Below are positions 8,380-16,948 of a stretch of 47,105 bases of DNA, piece by piece (the stretch's first letter is position 1; every line of letters starts with the position of its first letter). Source of the stretch: an uncultured Bacteroidota bacterium (lineage in GTDB: Bacteria > Bacteroidota > Bacteroidia > Chitinophagales > Chitinophagaceae); the NCBI GenBank assembly GCA_903926855.1, contig CAIYKV010000084.1, positions 1 through 47,105 of the forward strand, in the 5' to 3' direction. A program made the translations under genes and the position numbers. Under the pieces are notes generated by a model that searched no databases, was not told the origin of the DNA, and worked only from the letters and a program-made list of their open reading frames with translations.

Positions 8380-9243
8380 TTACCGATTCAGAAAATCAAT
8401 CAGTTTTTTGGTGAGAGATGCGCGTTTGTTGGTAAAACTATGATCAGTATCCAGCCAAACATCATAAGAAAAATAACTATGGTTTGATTGCTGAATGGCT
8501 TTGGCGATTGCCTCATTTTTACGATGCTCGTCCAGCATCACCACTTGTTTATTGGATAAAGCCCCGGCACCAAGTGCCAGATCGTAATAAGCGCCTTCGT
8601 GTGGAATAGGTGCAAACAGCTCTTTCCCTGATTTTTTGTTTAGCACAAAATTATTATCTGCTTCTTTTTCAAGGCTGGAAAGTGCATTGGTTGCAATCGA
8701 ATCAACCACTTCACTATAAATATCCCAGGCAGAAAGTGCAAAACCTTTTTTAATTTCGGGTATTTCCTGTAAAGCTTTGAGACAAACAAAACCGCCCATG
8801 CTATGACCAAAAAGTACCATTTTGGCGGTATCTATTTCCAGGGCCGCCGCATTTTTTTTGCAATACGCAACTACATTCTTTACATCTTCCACACAATGCC
8901 TGAACGAAAATTCTCCCTGGCTACCCCAACTGCCACGGTAGTTAAAATAAATCACGTTCCATCCATGTGCCCGCACGGACTGGGCTATATCCAGGTTTCT
9001 TTCATTGCCCGGATAGCCATGTAATAAAATTAATAAGGGATGGGGTTTGCTTTCATTGGCCTTATACATAAAGCCCTGCAATAAGCTGCCCGCAGAGGAA
9101 AACTGAAGCTCCTTCATTCCAGCCGGCGATTCTTTAGACCATTCGAGGTCACCACCTGTATTTTCTTTTTGTATGGGTTCGGTGCAGTTTTGCAGAAAAC
9201 CTGTTGCCAGTAATAGAAACAGGTAGATGGTTTTTCTTTTCAT
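8380..9243 (-). CDS. Alpha/beta hydrolase lipoprotein
   Basis: A 287-aa serine hydrolase anchored in the cell envelope. The signal peptide MKRKTIYLFLLLATGFLQNC ends in a lipobox Cys at residue 20, so I use the ATG at 9243 rather than the one at 9264, which would add seven residues before it. The fold is shown by the oxyanion loop LILLHGYPGNE, the YFNYRGSWGSQGEF segment, the nucleophile elbow GHSMGG and the late DTDHSF that supplies the catalytic His. The Asp probably lies in VVMLDEHRK. The substrate is unknown; the sequence resembles dienelactone-hydrolase-like or acyl esterases. Confidence 0.8.
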   Translation of the reverse strand: MKRKTIYLFLLLATGFLQNCTEPIQKENTGGDLEWSKESPAGMKELQFSSAGSLLQGFMYKANESKPHPLLILLHGYPGNERNLDIAQSVRAHGWNVIYFNYRGSWGSQGEFSFRHCVEDVKNVVAYCKKNAAALEIDTAKMVLFGHSMGGFVCLKALQEIPEIKKGFALSAWDIYSEVVDSIATNALSSLEKEADNNFVLNKKSGKELFAPIPHEGAYYDLALGAGALSNKQVVMLDEHRKNEAIAKAIQQSNHSYFSYDVWLDTDHSFTNKRASLTKKLIDFLNR

Positions 9244-9340
9244 GGGGAAGCTTTTGGTCAACACAAGATAATATCTTCTGCGGAAATTACTAAGCCCGAA
9301 AACCGAATTAGCAGAATGGTAAAATATTAAGTCTATAAAT

Positions 9341-9371
9341 TTGGTAGACTATAGTAAACCACTTATTTTTG
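9341..9371 (+). promoter_or_regulatory. Promoter of the tRNA-Cys unit (TTG-N20-TATTTTTG)
   Basis: TTG at 9341-9343, a 20-bp spacer, then TATTTTTG at 9364-9371, a near-perfect Bacteroidota promoter (consensus TTG-N19-TAnnTTTG). The predicted transcript starts near 9376-9378, at the ATG of the mini-ORF and about 100 nt before tRNA-Cys. Confidence 0.7.
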
Positions 9372-9375
9372 TTCC

Positions 9376-9441
9376 ATGGAAGCACATTTACCCGCTGAAG
9401 ACTACTTGTCTATTTTTCGATGTTGTTGTAGCAAATTTTAA
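9376..9441 (+). CDS. Candidate 21-aa leader ORF with Cys-Cys-Cys, upstream of tRNA-Cys
   Basis: An ATG at 9376 opens 21 codons ending in TAA at 9439-9441. The peptide begins MEAHLPAEDYLSIFR and continues with three consecutive Cys codons (TGT TGT TGT, 9421-9429) before SKF. The ATG lies where the promoter at 9341-9371 predicts the transcript start, so translation would be leaderless. The ORF is followed, on what should be the same transcript, by tRNA-Cys at 9481. A run of Cys codons just before the Cys tRNA is what a charging-sensing leader peptide would look like. This is inference: no known family is recognised, and an ORF this short can occur by chance. Confidence 0.35.
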   Translation: MEAHLPAEDYLSIFRCCCSKF

Positions 9442-9480
9442 AAAATGCAGTTTACAGGAACAGCATTATTCCTATAATAG

Positions 9481-9551
9481 GGCCAAGTGGCCGAGTGGTT
9501 AGGTATGGGTCTGCAAAACCTTTTACGGCGGTTCGAATCCGCCCCTGGCCT
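9481..9551 (+). tRNA. tRNA-Cys (anticodon GCA)
   Basis: Cloverleaf read by eye: acceptor 9481-9487 with 9544-9550 (one A-C mismatch), D loop containing GAGTGGTTA, anticodon loop CTGCAAA with GCA at 9513-9515, T arm GGCGG-TTCGAAT-CCGCC at 9527-9543. The discriminator base is T (9551), as required for cysteinyl-tRNA synthetase recognition. CCA is not encoded. The variable region is short. Confidence 0.95.
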
Positions 9552-9590
9552 CAAATAGCAATCTTTTTTCATATGGCAAGCAATCGTAAC

Positions 9591-9620
9591 GGGGCGGTAT
9601 TTTTATACCAGCCCCTTTTT
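9591..9620 (+). terminator. Intrinsic terminator of the tRNA-Cys unit
   Basis: GGGGCGGTAT (9591-9600), loop TTTT, then ATACC, one unpaired A, GCCCC (9605-9615), directly followed by TTTTT (9616-9620). This is a strong rho-independent terminator, 40 bp after the tRNA. Confidence 0.85.
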
Positions 9621-9671
9621 GTATATATGTTAAAGCGTAGATTGAATGCTGCTTATCCGGCAGTATACACG

Positions 9672-9679
9672 TAATTTTG
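9672..9679 (+). promoter_or_regulatory. -7 element (TAATTTTG)
   Basis: TAATTTTG between the tRNA terminator and the gene at 9751 matches TAnnTTTG. It would give a leader of about 65 nt. No well-spaced -33 TTG is seen. Confidence 0.4.
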
Positions 9680-9750
9680 CTGCTTTCTAATACCAGCGTG
9701 GTTTGTATACAGTAGTTAGTTTTATAGGAAACCGTTAGAAAAATAACCAT

Positions 9751-10500
9751 ATGCATACAAAAACGAATAAGAGACTGTTTTCAAGGATAACCATTGTATT
9801 AGGAGTATTCGCTTTGCTCAATTTTGGGTTTAGCGTTCCAAACCCGGGTTTTTCCGAAAAAGCATCCGTAACTCAGCCGGTTATATCCTCTTTCGGCGAA
9901 AAGATTTTCTTATATGATAAATTAGATCTGGCATCCCTTGGTCTTTCAAAACAGGCTTTTACCTATGCACTCGCAGGATTTTCTCATTTAATAAATGACG
10001 GGAAAATCATCAAAGAGAATATACTTTCCATTTTAGATTTTAGTCTGCCCTCCGGAAAAAAACGATTATTCGTAATAGACCTTTCCGAAGAGCGCCTGGT
10101 ATTTAATACCTATGCTTCCCACGGAAAAAATTCAGGTAAAATAATACCCACTGATTTTTCGAATCAAAACAATAGTAATAAAACCAGCCTGGGTTTTTAT
10201 ATCACCGGGGATATTTATCAAGGAAAAAACGGTTACTCACTTCGATTAGAAGGGGAAGAAGAAAATATCAACAATAATGCTTTTGCCCGTGGTATTGTTA
10301 TGCATGGTGCCGCATATGTAAACGAACAACTGGCATCTGCCCAGGGATTTATCGGAAGAAGTCAGGGTTGCCCTGCATTACCTAAAAAGCAAAGCAGGAA
10401 TATTATTGAGAGAATAAAGAATGGAACTTGTTTATTTATTTATAGTCCTGATAAATATTATATATCTCATTCCAAAATGATACAGGATACCCAATCCTGA
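9751..10500 (+). CDS. Murein L,D-transpeptidase catalytic domain protein (YkuD_2)
   Basis: A 249-aa exported protein with an N-terminal signal/anchor (ITIVLGVFALLNFGFSVP). The YkuD_2-type catalytic domain spans about residues 55-240: FVIDLSEERLVFNTYASHGKNSG, then IVMHGAAYVN carrying the conserved His, and GRSQGCPAL with the nucleophile Cys207. L,D-transpeptidases cross-link peptidoglycan or attach proteins to it through meso-diaminopimelate; this subfamily is widespread in Bacteroidota but poorly characterised. It is convergent with the sensor kinase gene: the TGA (10498-10500) abuts the kinase stop with no intervening base. Confidence 0.88.
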   Translation: MHTKTNKRLFSRITIVLGVFALLNFGFSVPNPGFSEKASVTQPVISSFGEKIFLYDKLDLASLGLSKQAFTYALAGFSHLINDGKIIKENILSILDFSLPSGKKRLFVIDLSEERLVFNTYASHGKNSGKIIPTDFSNQNNSNKTSLGFYITGDIYQGKNGYSLRLEGEEENINNNAFARGIVMHGAAYVNEQLASAQGFIGRSQGCPALPKKQSRNIIERIKNGTCLFIYSPDKYYISHSKMIQDTQS

Positions 10501-12957
10501 TTATGAGGCCGTTGATTCATGTACGCCGGTATAATGCAAAACAATCCGGTAAAGTTCGTCGGGTACAAATGGTTTCACCACAATATCGGTAATCCCATTT
10601 CCTTTTATTTTATTTTCAATTTCTTTAGGCAGACTGGCCGTTAAAGCAATAATTGGTAAGCGGATTCCTTTTTCACGAATAAGCCGGGTTGCTTCATATC
10701 CATCCATTACAGGCATATGCAGGTCCATGAATACCAGTTTGTGTTTTTCTGTATCCAGCATATCTACAGCTTCCTGTCCATTCATCGCCACATCAATAGT
10801 AGCACCCCATTTTTCAAGAAAGGTTTTTGCTACCAGAATATTAATTTCATTATCCTCTACCAATAAAATAGAAATGCCGGTAAGGGGTTTTGTTTCTTCC
10901 GCAGGAAGTCTGTTGGTGGAGGTTTCAAGCACCAGGTTATCTGCTTTTACTTTATGGAAAGTCTGGGTAAAATAAAAAGCAGAGCCTTTACCCGGTTCAC
11001 TCACTAATTGTAAGGAAGAGCCTTGTAAGCGAAGAATTTTTTTACAAATGGCTAACCCGAGACCGGTTCCGCCAAAATTCCGGGAAGTAGACGTATCTGC
11101 CTGGGTAAACTCTTCAAAAATCATTTTTTGTTTATCTGGCGCAATACCAATGCCACTGTCTTCAATACGCACTGTAATGGTAACCGTATTGTCTGTTTGG
11201 TCCTTTACGATGATATGTAAAACAACACCACCATGCATGGTAAACTTAATGGCATTATTTACCAGGTTGGTAATTACCTGTCCTGTTCGTGTGGGATCTC
11301 CAAATATATCATCCTGTAAAGCCGGATCAATTTTTAAGGATAAAGTAATGCCTTTGTCTTCTGCCTGGTTTCTTAAACCCGAAACAATATTTCTGGCCAG
11401 CTTGGCGAGATCCATTTCAATAGATTCAAATTGAATTTTTCCCGCTTCAATTTTATTATAATCGAGAATATCATTAACAATGGCTAAGAGATTATTGGCC
11501 GAGAATAAAAGCAAATCAAGCTGCTCTTTTTGTTCTTCACGAGGGTTATTGCGAAGAATGATATGCGTCATGCCCAACACAGAGTTCAGTGGTGTCCGGA
11601 TTTCATGCGACATGGTGGAAAGAAAATCGATTTTTGCTTTCAGTCCTTCTTCCGCCTGTTTTTTTGCCAGCGTAAGTGTATAAGCAAAGCGGTAAGAAAG
11701 AATCAGCGACTGCAGAAAAAAGAAGCTGATATAACCGGCAAAGAGATAGGCTTTCTGCGGCGCAATCAAACGGAAGTATTGCAAATTGATCAGCAGAAAT
11801 ACAAGGCAAATCACCCCCGTACTGGCTACTGCATAATTGGCACCAACCCTTTTATTACGCCAGGCTTTTACGTATACATAAAAAGTATACAGAATAAACC
11901 CGAACATATATAATAAGAAAGGATTGATCAGTTGGGTGAAAACAGAAGGAGGAAACACGATAACAATCAACGCCAGTGCGAAACTGATCCAAACCCCTAG
12001 CCAGACAATTTTTTTGTTGGTGTCTTCCGGATACAATTCCAGCGTATAAAAGCTGAAAAAAATGACACTGATAAACAGGGTTAAATATTCAAAGTGTATC
12101 GTAATCGTCCAGGGAATATTAGGTAGGAGTGTATGTAAAACATAATAATCTGTTCCAATAATACGGTAGCTATAGGTGATGCAGAATAAAGAAAAGTAAA
12201 GCAATACTTTATCATGTTTCCCAAAAAGGAATAAGCCGAAAAAGAATAATCCCCCCATTAACAGGCAACCGGTTAAAATCAGGTCTAATGCAGATCGATC
12301 ATCCCGGTTTTGGAAAAGGATATCTTTATCTCCCAGACGCATTTTCTTATAAGGCCCACCACGTGAATGCCAGAAATTGGCAATATGTAATACAAGGCGC
12401 AAAGTATCACTGGGAGTGGTGAGTTCTATTGTTTTTGATTGCCACCTGGGCACGGCTTTTTCTTTTATTGAGTCGGGGTTGCCCATAGCAGAAAACTCTT
12501 CTCCATTAATGAAAAGCCGGTAGCTGGTATACGTATCTGGTAACTCCAAAGCCAGTTTCGGATGGTTATGGGGTAAGATGATCAGGGCTGTATAGGATGC
12601 ATAGCCTTCAGAAGGCAATGATTTGCCATTAATGACGGTTCTGCTCCAAAGTCTTGGAAACTCAGTATACACCGGTGGTGTAGAGGAGTCTTTTGGATTG
12701 ATCAGGCTATGCCAATATAAGCCCCATTCCCCATCCAGATCAATGGTGTTTTTGGAAAGATCAACCTGCCGTAGATCCAGAACGCCTCTTTGAAAGGTTG
12801 GAGCAGGGCTTTGATCAAAAGCATTTGCCTGAAAACAGGAAAACAGAAAAAAGAAAACAATAGATAGTTGGAAGAAAGGTGAAGGCAGAAAGTATCGCAC
12901 AAAAGTTTTGCGGTATTCCATTGGATTATAGACTACGGTTTTCATCTGTGTAGGCAA
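10501..12957 (-). CDS. Hybrid sensor histidine kinase, 7TMR-DISM type
   Basis: An inner-membrane hybrid kinase of up to 818 aa. In order: signal peptide; a periplasmic jelly-roll sensor domain (7TMR-DISMED2-like, about 45-205) that may bind carbohydrate; a seven-helix 7TMR-DISM region (about 210-425); HisKA with FLSTMSHEIRTPLNSVLG (phospho-His near 450); HATPase_c with NLVNNAIKFT, VEDSGIGIAPDK and GGTGLGLAI; and a C-terminal receiver with LLVEDNEIN, phospho-Asp in FMDLHMPVMDG (near 745) and the VVKPF Lys. No DNA-binding domain and no neighbouring regulator are present, so the partner is elsewhere. Starts at 12945 and 12921 are also possible. It is divergent from the beta-lactamase-like gene, and the two promoters must overlap. 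Confidence 0.88.
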   Translation of the reverse strand: MPTQMKTVVYNPMEYRKTFVRYFLPSPFFQLSIVFFFLFSCFQANAFDQSPAPTFQRGVLDLRQVDLSKNTIDLDGEWGLYWHSLINPKDSSTPPVYTEFPRLWSRTVINGKSLPSEGYASYTALIILPHNHPKLALELPDTYTSYRLFINGEEFSAMGNPDSIKEKAVPRWQSKTIELTTPSDTLRLVLHIANFWHSRGGPYKKMRLGDKDILFQNRDDRSALDLILTGCLLMGGLFFFGLFLFGKHDKVLLYFSLFCITYSYRIIGTDYYVLHTLLPNIPWTITIHFEYLTLFISVIFFSFYTLELYPEDTNKKIVWLGVWISFALALIVIVFPPSVFTQLINPFLLYMFGFILYTFYVYVKAWRNKRVGANYAVASTGVICLVFLLINLQYFRLIAPQKAYLFAGYISFFFLQSLILSYRFAYTLTLAKKQAEEGLKAKIDFLSTMSHEIRTPLNSVLGMTHIILRNNPREEQKEQLDLLLFSANNLLAIVNDILDYNKIEAGKIQFESIEMDLAKLARNIVSGLRNQAEDKGITLSLKIDPALQDDIFGDPTRTGQVITNLVNNAIKFTMHGGVVLHIIVKDQTDNTVTITVRIEDSGIGIAPDKQKMIFEEFTQADTSTSRNFGGTGLGLAICKKILRLQGSSLQLVSEPGKGSAFYFTQTFHKVKADNLVLETSTNRLPAEETKPLTGISILLVEDNEINILVAKTFLEKWGATIDVAMNGQEAVDMLDTEKHKLVFMDLHMPVMDGYEATRLIREKGIRLPIIALTASLPKEIENKIKGNGITDIVVKPFVPDELYRIVLHYTGVHESTAS

Positions 12958-12972
12958 TTTACTAAAAACTAC

Positions 12973-13002
12973 TTGTTTACATGCATAAAAAAATTATCTT
13001 GG
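12973..13002 (+). promoter_or_regulatory. Promoter TTG-N19-TATCTTGG for the beta-lactamase-like gene
   Basis: TTG at 12973-12975, exactly 19 bp, then TATCTTGG at 12995-13002 (one mismatch to TAnnTTTG). It lies downstream of the ATG at 12981, which argues that translation starts at 13017, after a leader of only about 8 nt. Confidence 0.6.
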
Positions 13003-13016
13003 AACAAAGCCATTGT

Positions 13017-13865
13017 ATGAAATATGGGTTGGTTGTCCTCTGTTTTTTTTTATTGGGATTTGTTGCTAATGCCCAAAAAACTGATAAACACCTTGAGCAA
13101 CGTGTAGCCTCTTTATTGGCGGGCTTTCATGGCGATATTGGGGTATATATCCATGACCTGAAAAAGAATAAAACGGTTGCTATTCAGGCAGATACGATTT
13201 TTCCCACAGCCAGTATGGTAAAAATGCCGATCCTGGTTGGAATCATGCAAAAGATCGAAGAAGGTTCATTGGCCTACCACCAGTCATTCGTGTATAAAGA
13301 CTCGCTTTTGTATGAAGGAGAAGATATTTTAGGCTCTTTTCGCAATAATGAGAAAATCGAACTGAGCAAACTCATGATGCTAATGCTTACCATGAGCGAT
13401 AATACCGCCAGTCTCTGGTTACAATCTATGGCCGGAACCGGTACCAGAATCAATACGATCATGGATAGTCTGGGTTTTGCTTATACAAGGGTAAACAGCC
13501 GGACACCCGGAAGAGAGGAGAATCGAAAATTATATGGCTGGGGACAAACCACTCCCCGCGAAATGGCAGTCTTGATGGAAAAGATCGTTACCAAACAGGT
13601 GATCAGTAAAAAGGCCAGTGAAAAAATGCTACGATTATTGGGAAGAAATTATTGGGATGAGGAAGCCATTTCTCAGATTCCGTCAGATGTATTTATTGCC
13701 AGCAAAAGCGGAGCGGTAGATGCGAGCCGGAATGAAATATTATTTGTGAATGGCAAAAAATGCAGCTATATTTTTTGCATCTGTACCAAAAACAATCAAG
13801 ATACTTCCTGGGAATCGAAAAACGAAGCATGGCAATTAACCCGGAAATTAAGCAGGCTTTTATAG
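13017..13865 (+). CDS. Class A beta-lactamase-like serine hydrolase
   Basis: A 282-aa exported protein with a signal peptide ending VANAQ near residue 20. All landmark motifs of the penicillin-binding/class A fold are present: SMVK (Ser66-Lys69), SDN (127-129) and KSG (230-232). An omega-loop-like RTPGREENR (162-170) has Glu167/168 where class A enzymes carry the deacylating Glu. The overall type is beta-lactamase2 (PF13354). It could hydrolyse beta-lactams or act on peptidoglycan peptides; sequence alone cannot decide. An ATG at 12981 would add 12 non-signal residues and precede the promoter, so 13017 is preferred. It is divergent from the sensor kinase and faces feoB across a palindrome. 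Confidence 0.8.
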   Translation: MKYGLVVLCFFLLGFVANAQKTDKHLEQRVASLLAGFHGDIGVYIHDLKKNKTVAIQADTIFPTASMVKMPILVGIMQKIEEGSLAYHQSFVYKDSLLYEGEDILGSFRNNEKIELSKLMMLMLTMSDNTASLWLQSMAGTGTRINTIMDSLGFAYTRVNSRTPGREENRKLYGWGQTTPREMAVLMEKIVTKQVISKKASEKMLRLLGRNYWDEEAISQIPSDVFIASKSGAVDASRNEILFVNGKKCSYIFCICTKNNQDTSWESKNEAWQLTRKLSRLL

Positions 13866-13908
13866 GAGTATTTTAATTAAACGGTTTGAACTTCTAAATT
13901 CAATATCA

Positions 13909-14004
13909 CATTGCGCCCTTTGCGTTACAGCTTTTAAAAGTATTTTAATGAATACTAATCTTACAGGTGAAGCCCTTAAAAGCTGTAACGCAAAGGACAC
14001 AATG
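13909..14004. repeat. Long palindrome: 29-bp inverted repeat between convergent genes
   Basis: Arms 13909-13937 and 13976-14004 are complementary over 29 bp with two mismatches; the inner 21 bp (CCTTTGCGTTACAGCTTTTA plus one A) are perfect. The 38-bp loop contains a smaller hairpin (AGTATT / AATACT). It sits between the beta-lactamase-like gene (+) and feoB (-) and could end transcription from both sides. Text such as AACGCAAAGGACACAATGAA resembles dispersed intergenic repeats known in Bacteroidota, so this may be a MITE-like element. Confidence 0.8.
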
Positions 14005-14026
14005 AACCGCGAAGAACGCTAAGCAA

Positions 14027-16141
14027 CTATTTGAATAACTGAAAAACCAGCAAACTACTTAAGTAAGCCAATCCCGTCATATAAATAAGTTGAAACATCG
14101 GCCATTTCCAGGAATGGGTTTCCCTTTTTACTACGGCCAGTGTGCTCATACATTGCATGGCTAACACATAAAATATCATCAACGATACAGCTGCAGGCAA
14201 AGTATACACTTTGCTACCATCCGCATGCGTAGCAGCCTGCATTTTTTGACGTAGTGATGAATCATCAGATTCTTCTACACTATATAAAGTGGCCATGGTG
14301 CCCACAAACACTTCTCTGGCTGCAAAAGAAGTGATCAGTGCAATACCAATTTTCCAGTCATAACCCAAAGGCGCAATTACCGGCTCAATCGTTTTTCCTA
14401 AAATGCCGGCATAAGAATTTTGCAATTTTTCGGAAGAGAGTTGTTTTTGTAAAACTGTTTTCTCAGCAGGATTCTGCTGTATTAACACGGCATATTTTTC
14501 AGTTACTTTCTGCATACGGTTTCCCGGTCCATACGAACTCAAAAACCAAAGAAGTAAACTGATCAGCATAATTACTTTACCCGCATCAGTAACAAAGATT
14601 CTCGCTTTCTGAATCATGGTAGTACCTACATTTTTCCAGCGCGGGGCGCGATAAACGGGTAGCTCCAGAATAAAGAAACTTTTTTCTTTGAGTTTGATAA
14701 ATCCTTTCAGCACATAACTTACTACCAGGGCCATAAAAGTGCCGAGAAAATAGAGACCCATCATCACCAGTCCCTGCAGACTTAAAAACCCGAAATAATA
14801 TTTATCATCAATCACCAGGGATATTAAAATCGTATACACCGGAAGCCGGGCACTACAGCTCATTAAAGGAGTTACCAGTATGGTAAGCAATCTTTCTTTT
14901 TTATTTTCAATATTCCGCGCACTCATAATGGCTGGAACGGCGCAGGCAAACCCACTGATCATGGGCATCACGCTTTTTCCGTTCAAACCCACTTTGCGCA
15001 TGAGCTTATCACTTAGAAAACTGATACGGGCCATATAGCCGGTATCTTCCAGCATGGTAATCAGCCCGAAAAGAATCATGATCTGCGGAACAAAAACCAG
15101 GATCCCACTCAAACCCGCCACAAATCCATTGATCAGCAAATCGCTCCACCAGGCTACGGGCAGGGTATGGTTAAGCCAGGAACCCGCTGCTTTGAACGCG
15201 GCTTCTATCCAATCCATCGGAAAACGTGCCAGCCAGAAAATGCTTTGAAATAACAGGAACAACACCGAAAGCAGGATCAGATAACCCCAGGTTTGGTGAA
15301 GCAAAAGATTATCGAGTTTTTCGGAAAATAATTTTTTCTCTAATGGACCAGGCTCTACCACATGGTCTTTCATTACCTGGCGAATCAGGGTATAACGCTG
15401 TACCACTTCTTCGGCCTGTGTTTTGGTGGGATTAAAACCGTTTTCGATCTCTATCTGCTCAATCGCCTCCTGTTTATCAGGTGAAAGCGGAAACTGTTCA
15501 TGGTTAATCAGGTAATGAATGGCAGCATACTCACTTAAACGGGGAAATAGTATTTGAACCGCATCAACAGAAGAAGCGGCCAGTTTTTTGGTATTCATAA
15601 AGTCCCGCGAGGGTTTCAACGGGTTCATACGGGCTACCTGCCACAAAGCTTTCTTCAACTCGGCCAGTCCTTTGTTTTTTCTGGGGTTAACGGCTACAAT
15701 GGGTATACCCAATTCTGTTTGAAGACCATTGATATCTATGAGAATATCTTTTTTCGCTGCCAGGTCGTTCATGGTAAGTGCCATTACCACCGGAATTTTC
15801 AAATCGATGATCTGGCTGCAGAACAACAGGTTACGTTTCAGGTTACTGGCATCGGCTACCAGTAGTATGATATCCGGTTTGATTTCTGGGTCGGCACCCA
15901 TCAATACTTTATAAGCCACCCATTCATCTGCCCTGCGGGGATATAAGCTATAGGTACCGGGTAAATCTATGAGTTCTGCGGGCAGGGAATTTTCTAAAAG
16001 AATATGCCCGGTTTTTTTATCAACCGTAACTCCGGGAAAGTTACCTACTTTCTGATTCAGGCCCGTAAGCGCATTGAACAACGAAGTTTTTCCGCTGTTG
16101 GGGTTACCAACCAATGCAATATGTAGGTCTGTTTTTGACAA
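14027..16141 (-). CDS. feoB: Ferrous iron transporter FeoB
   Basis: A 704-aa inner-membrane GTP-driven Fe(II) importer. The N-terminal G domain shows G1 GNPNSGKT (12-19), G2 NFPGVTV, G3 DLPG (59-62) and G4 MNDL near 122. A helical insertion (FeoI-like spacer, about 165-275) is followed by the membrane part with two Gate repeats (GFACAVPAIMSAR and the later AAREVFVGTM region). No FeoA is adjacent or fused, although a partner FeoA is usual. It is followed by the long palindrome and stands alone on its strand. A -7 motif is present 17 bp upstream. Confidence 0.96.
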   Translation of the reverse strand: MSKTDLHIALVGNPNSGKTSLFNALTGLNQKVGNFPGVTVDKKTGHILLENSLPAELIDLPGTYSLYPRRADEWVAYKVLMGADPEIKPDIILLVADASNLKRNLLFCSQIIDLKIPVVMALTMNDLAAKKDILIDINGLQTELGIPIVAVNPRKNKGLAELKKALWQVARMNPLKPSRDFMNTKKLAASSVDAVQILFPRLSEYAAIHYLINHEQFPLSPDKQEAIEQIEIENGFNPTKTQAEEVVQRYTLIRQVMKDHVVEPGPLEKKLFSEKLDNLLLHQTWGYLILLSVLFLLFQSIFWLARFPMDWIEAAFKAAGSWLNHTLPVAWWSDLLINGFVAGLSGILVFVPQIMILFGLITMLEDTGYMARISFLSDKLMRKVGLNGKSVMPMISGFACAVPAIMSARNIENKKERLLTILVTPLMSCSARLPVYTILISLVIDDKYYFGFLSLQGLVMMGLYFLGTFMALVVSYVLKGFIKLKEKSFFILELPVYRAPRWKNVGTTMIQKARIFVTDAGKVIMLISLLLWFLSSYGPGNRMQKVTEKYAVLIQQNPAEKTVLQKQLSSEKLQNSYAGILGKTIEPVIAPLGYDWKIGIALITSFAAREVFVGTMATLYSVEESDDSSLRQKMQAATHADGSKVYTLPAAVSLMIFYVLAMQCMSTLAVVKRETHSWKWPMFQLIYMTGLAYLSSLLVFQLFK

Positions 16142-16157
16142 TGAATATAAATGGTTG

Positions 16158-16165
16158 CAAAAGTA
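16158..16165 (-). promoter_or_regulatory. -7 element (TACTTTTG) for feoB
   Basis: Minus-strand TACTTTTG, 17 bp before the feoB ATG, fits TAnnTTTG and predicts a leader of about 10 nt. No convincing Fur box was recognised by eye. The remaining 145 bp up to 16311 show nothing else I can name. Confidence 0.5.
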
Positions 16166-16311
16166 CCCGCAATATAAGGGGGTTTGTTACGAGATTGGTA
16201 ATAATACTGGTTGGGGTTGAATGCTGTATTTACAAGGGTTTCGTGTAAATAGCGGGAAAGAAAAGTAACGAAATAGTAACGAGGGTGATGCAAAAAAGAG
16301 AAAAATCAGTG

Positions 16312-16824
16312 TTATCGACTATCCGAGAATCTATTTTTTTCGATTTTATCTGCGTATATATACGAAAGCACAGCACAGAGAAAAAGTGTCAGTGAAAATA
16401 ATTTCAAAAAAATACTATTATACTGTTTAATGGTTTCTGTCCAATCCAAGTAATCATTGACATTATTTGAAATTGAGTATACAAAAATCACTGGGCCTTC
16501 GCTGTTTAAATCTTCAAGTGAAGAAGTAAGAAATCCTACTCTAACGATTGTTCCACTTTTTAATTTACTAAACTGGTCAAATTTTAATAGATGTAAATAG
16601 TCGGTATTTATTTGAAAAATAGTACTATAATTATTTAATGTAAACGTAAAAGAATGGGTTTTACCAGAGTTTAAAATATTATATTTATAAAAAGGTCCGT
16701 CAATGAAGGTTAAATCTGCCTTACTGGCAAATTTTGGCTTAGTAAGATCAAGATCTAAGAGCCCGATCGATGTAAGAAAAAATATTGCTGCCGCCGCCTT
16801 CAGGCCCGTTTTTTTATTCATCAT
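16312..16824 (-). CDS. Orphan membrane protein, unknown function
   Basis: 170 aa from the ATG at 16824. The open frame extends to an ATG at 16926, but the extra 34 residues are polar and basic and sit before the first hydrophobic helix. Two membrane segments are visible: an N-terminal one (LKAAAAIFFLTSIGLLDL) and a C-terminal one (FLKLFSLTLFLCAVLSYIYA). A polar beta-rich stretch of about 100 residues lies between them, presumably outside the cytoplasm. I recognise no family. Base composition is clearly more AT-rich than in feoB, and the gene belongs to a group of three such orphans before the RAYT, suggesting acquired sequence. Confidence 0.55.
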   Translation of the reverse strand: MMNKKTGLKAAAAIFFLTSIGLLDLDLTKPKFASKADLTFIDGPFYKYNILNSGKTHSFTFTLNNYSTIFQINTDYLHLLKFDQFSKLKSGTIVRVGFLTSSLEDLNSEGPVIFVYSISNNVNDYLDWTETIKQYNSIFLKLFSLTLFLCAVLSYIYADKIEKNRFSDSR

Positions 16825-16948
16825 ATTTTTATTTCTCTGTAGAGTATTTTTTAATTGATGTAAAAGATATGTTCTGCTCTCTTTGTAAGTGTCCCTAAAA
16901 AGCAGACAGTTTAAAATTAGAGCCAAAAGCTTGTAATTAGTATATTAT

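Noticed and set aside
9523..9756. Minus-strand frame of 77 codons ending in RGGFEPP
   Set aside because: Classic spurious ORF read from the antisense of a tRNA T arm; it overlaps tRNA-Cys and its terminator.
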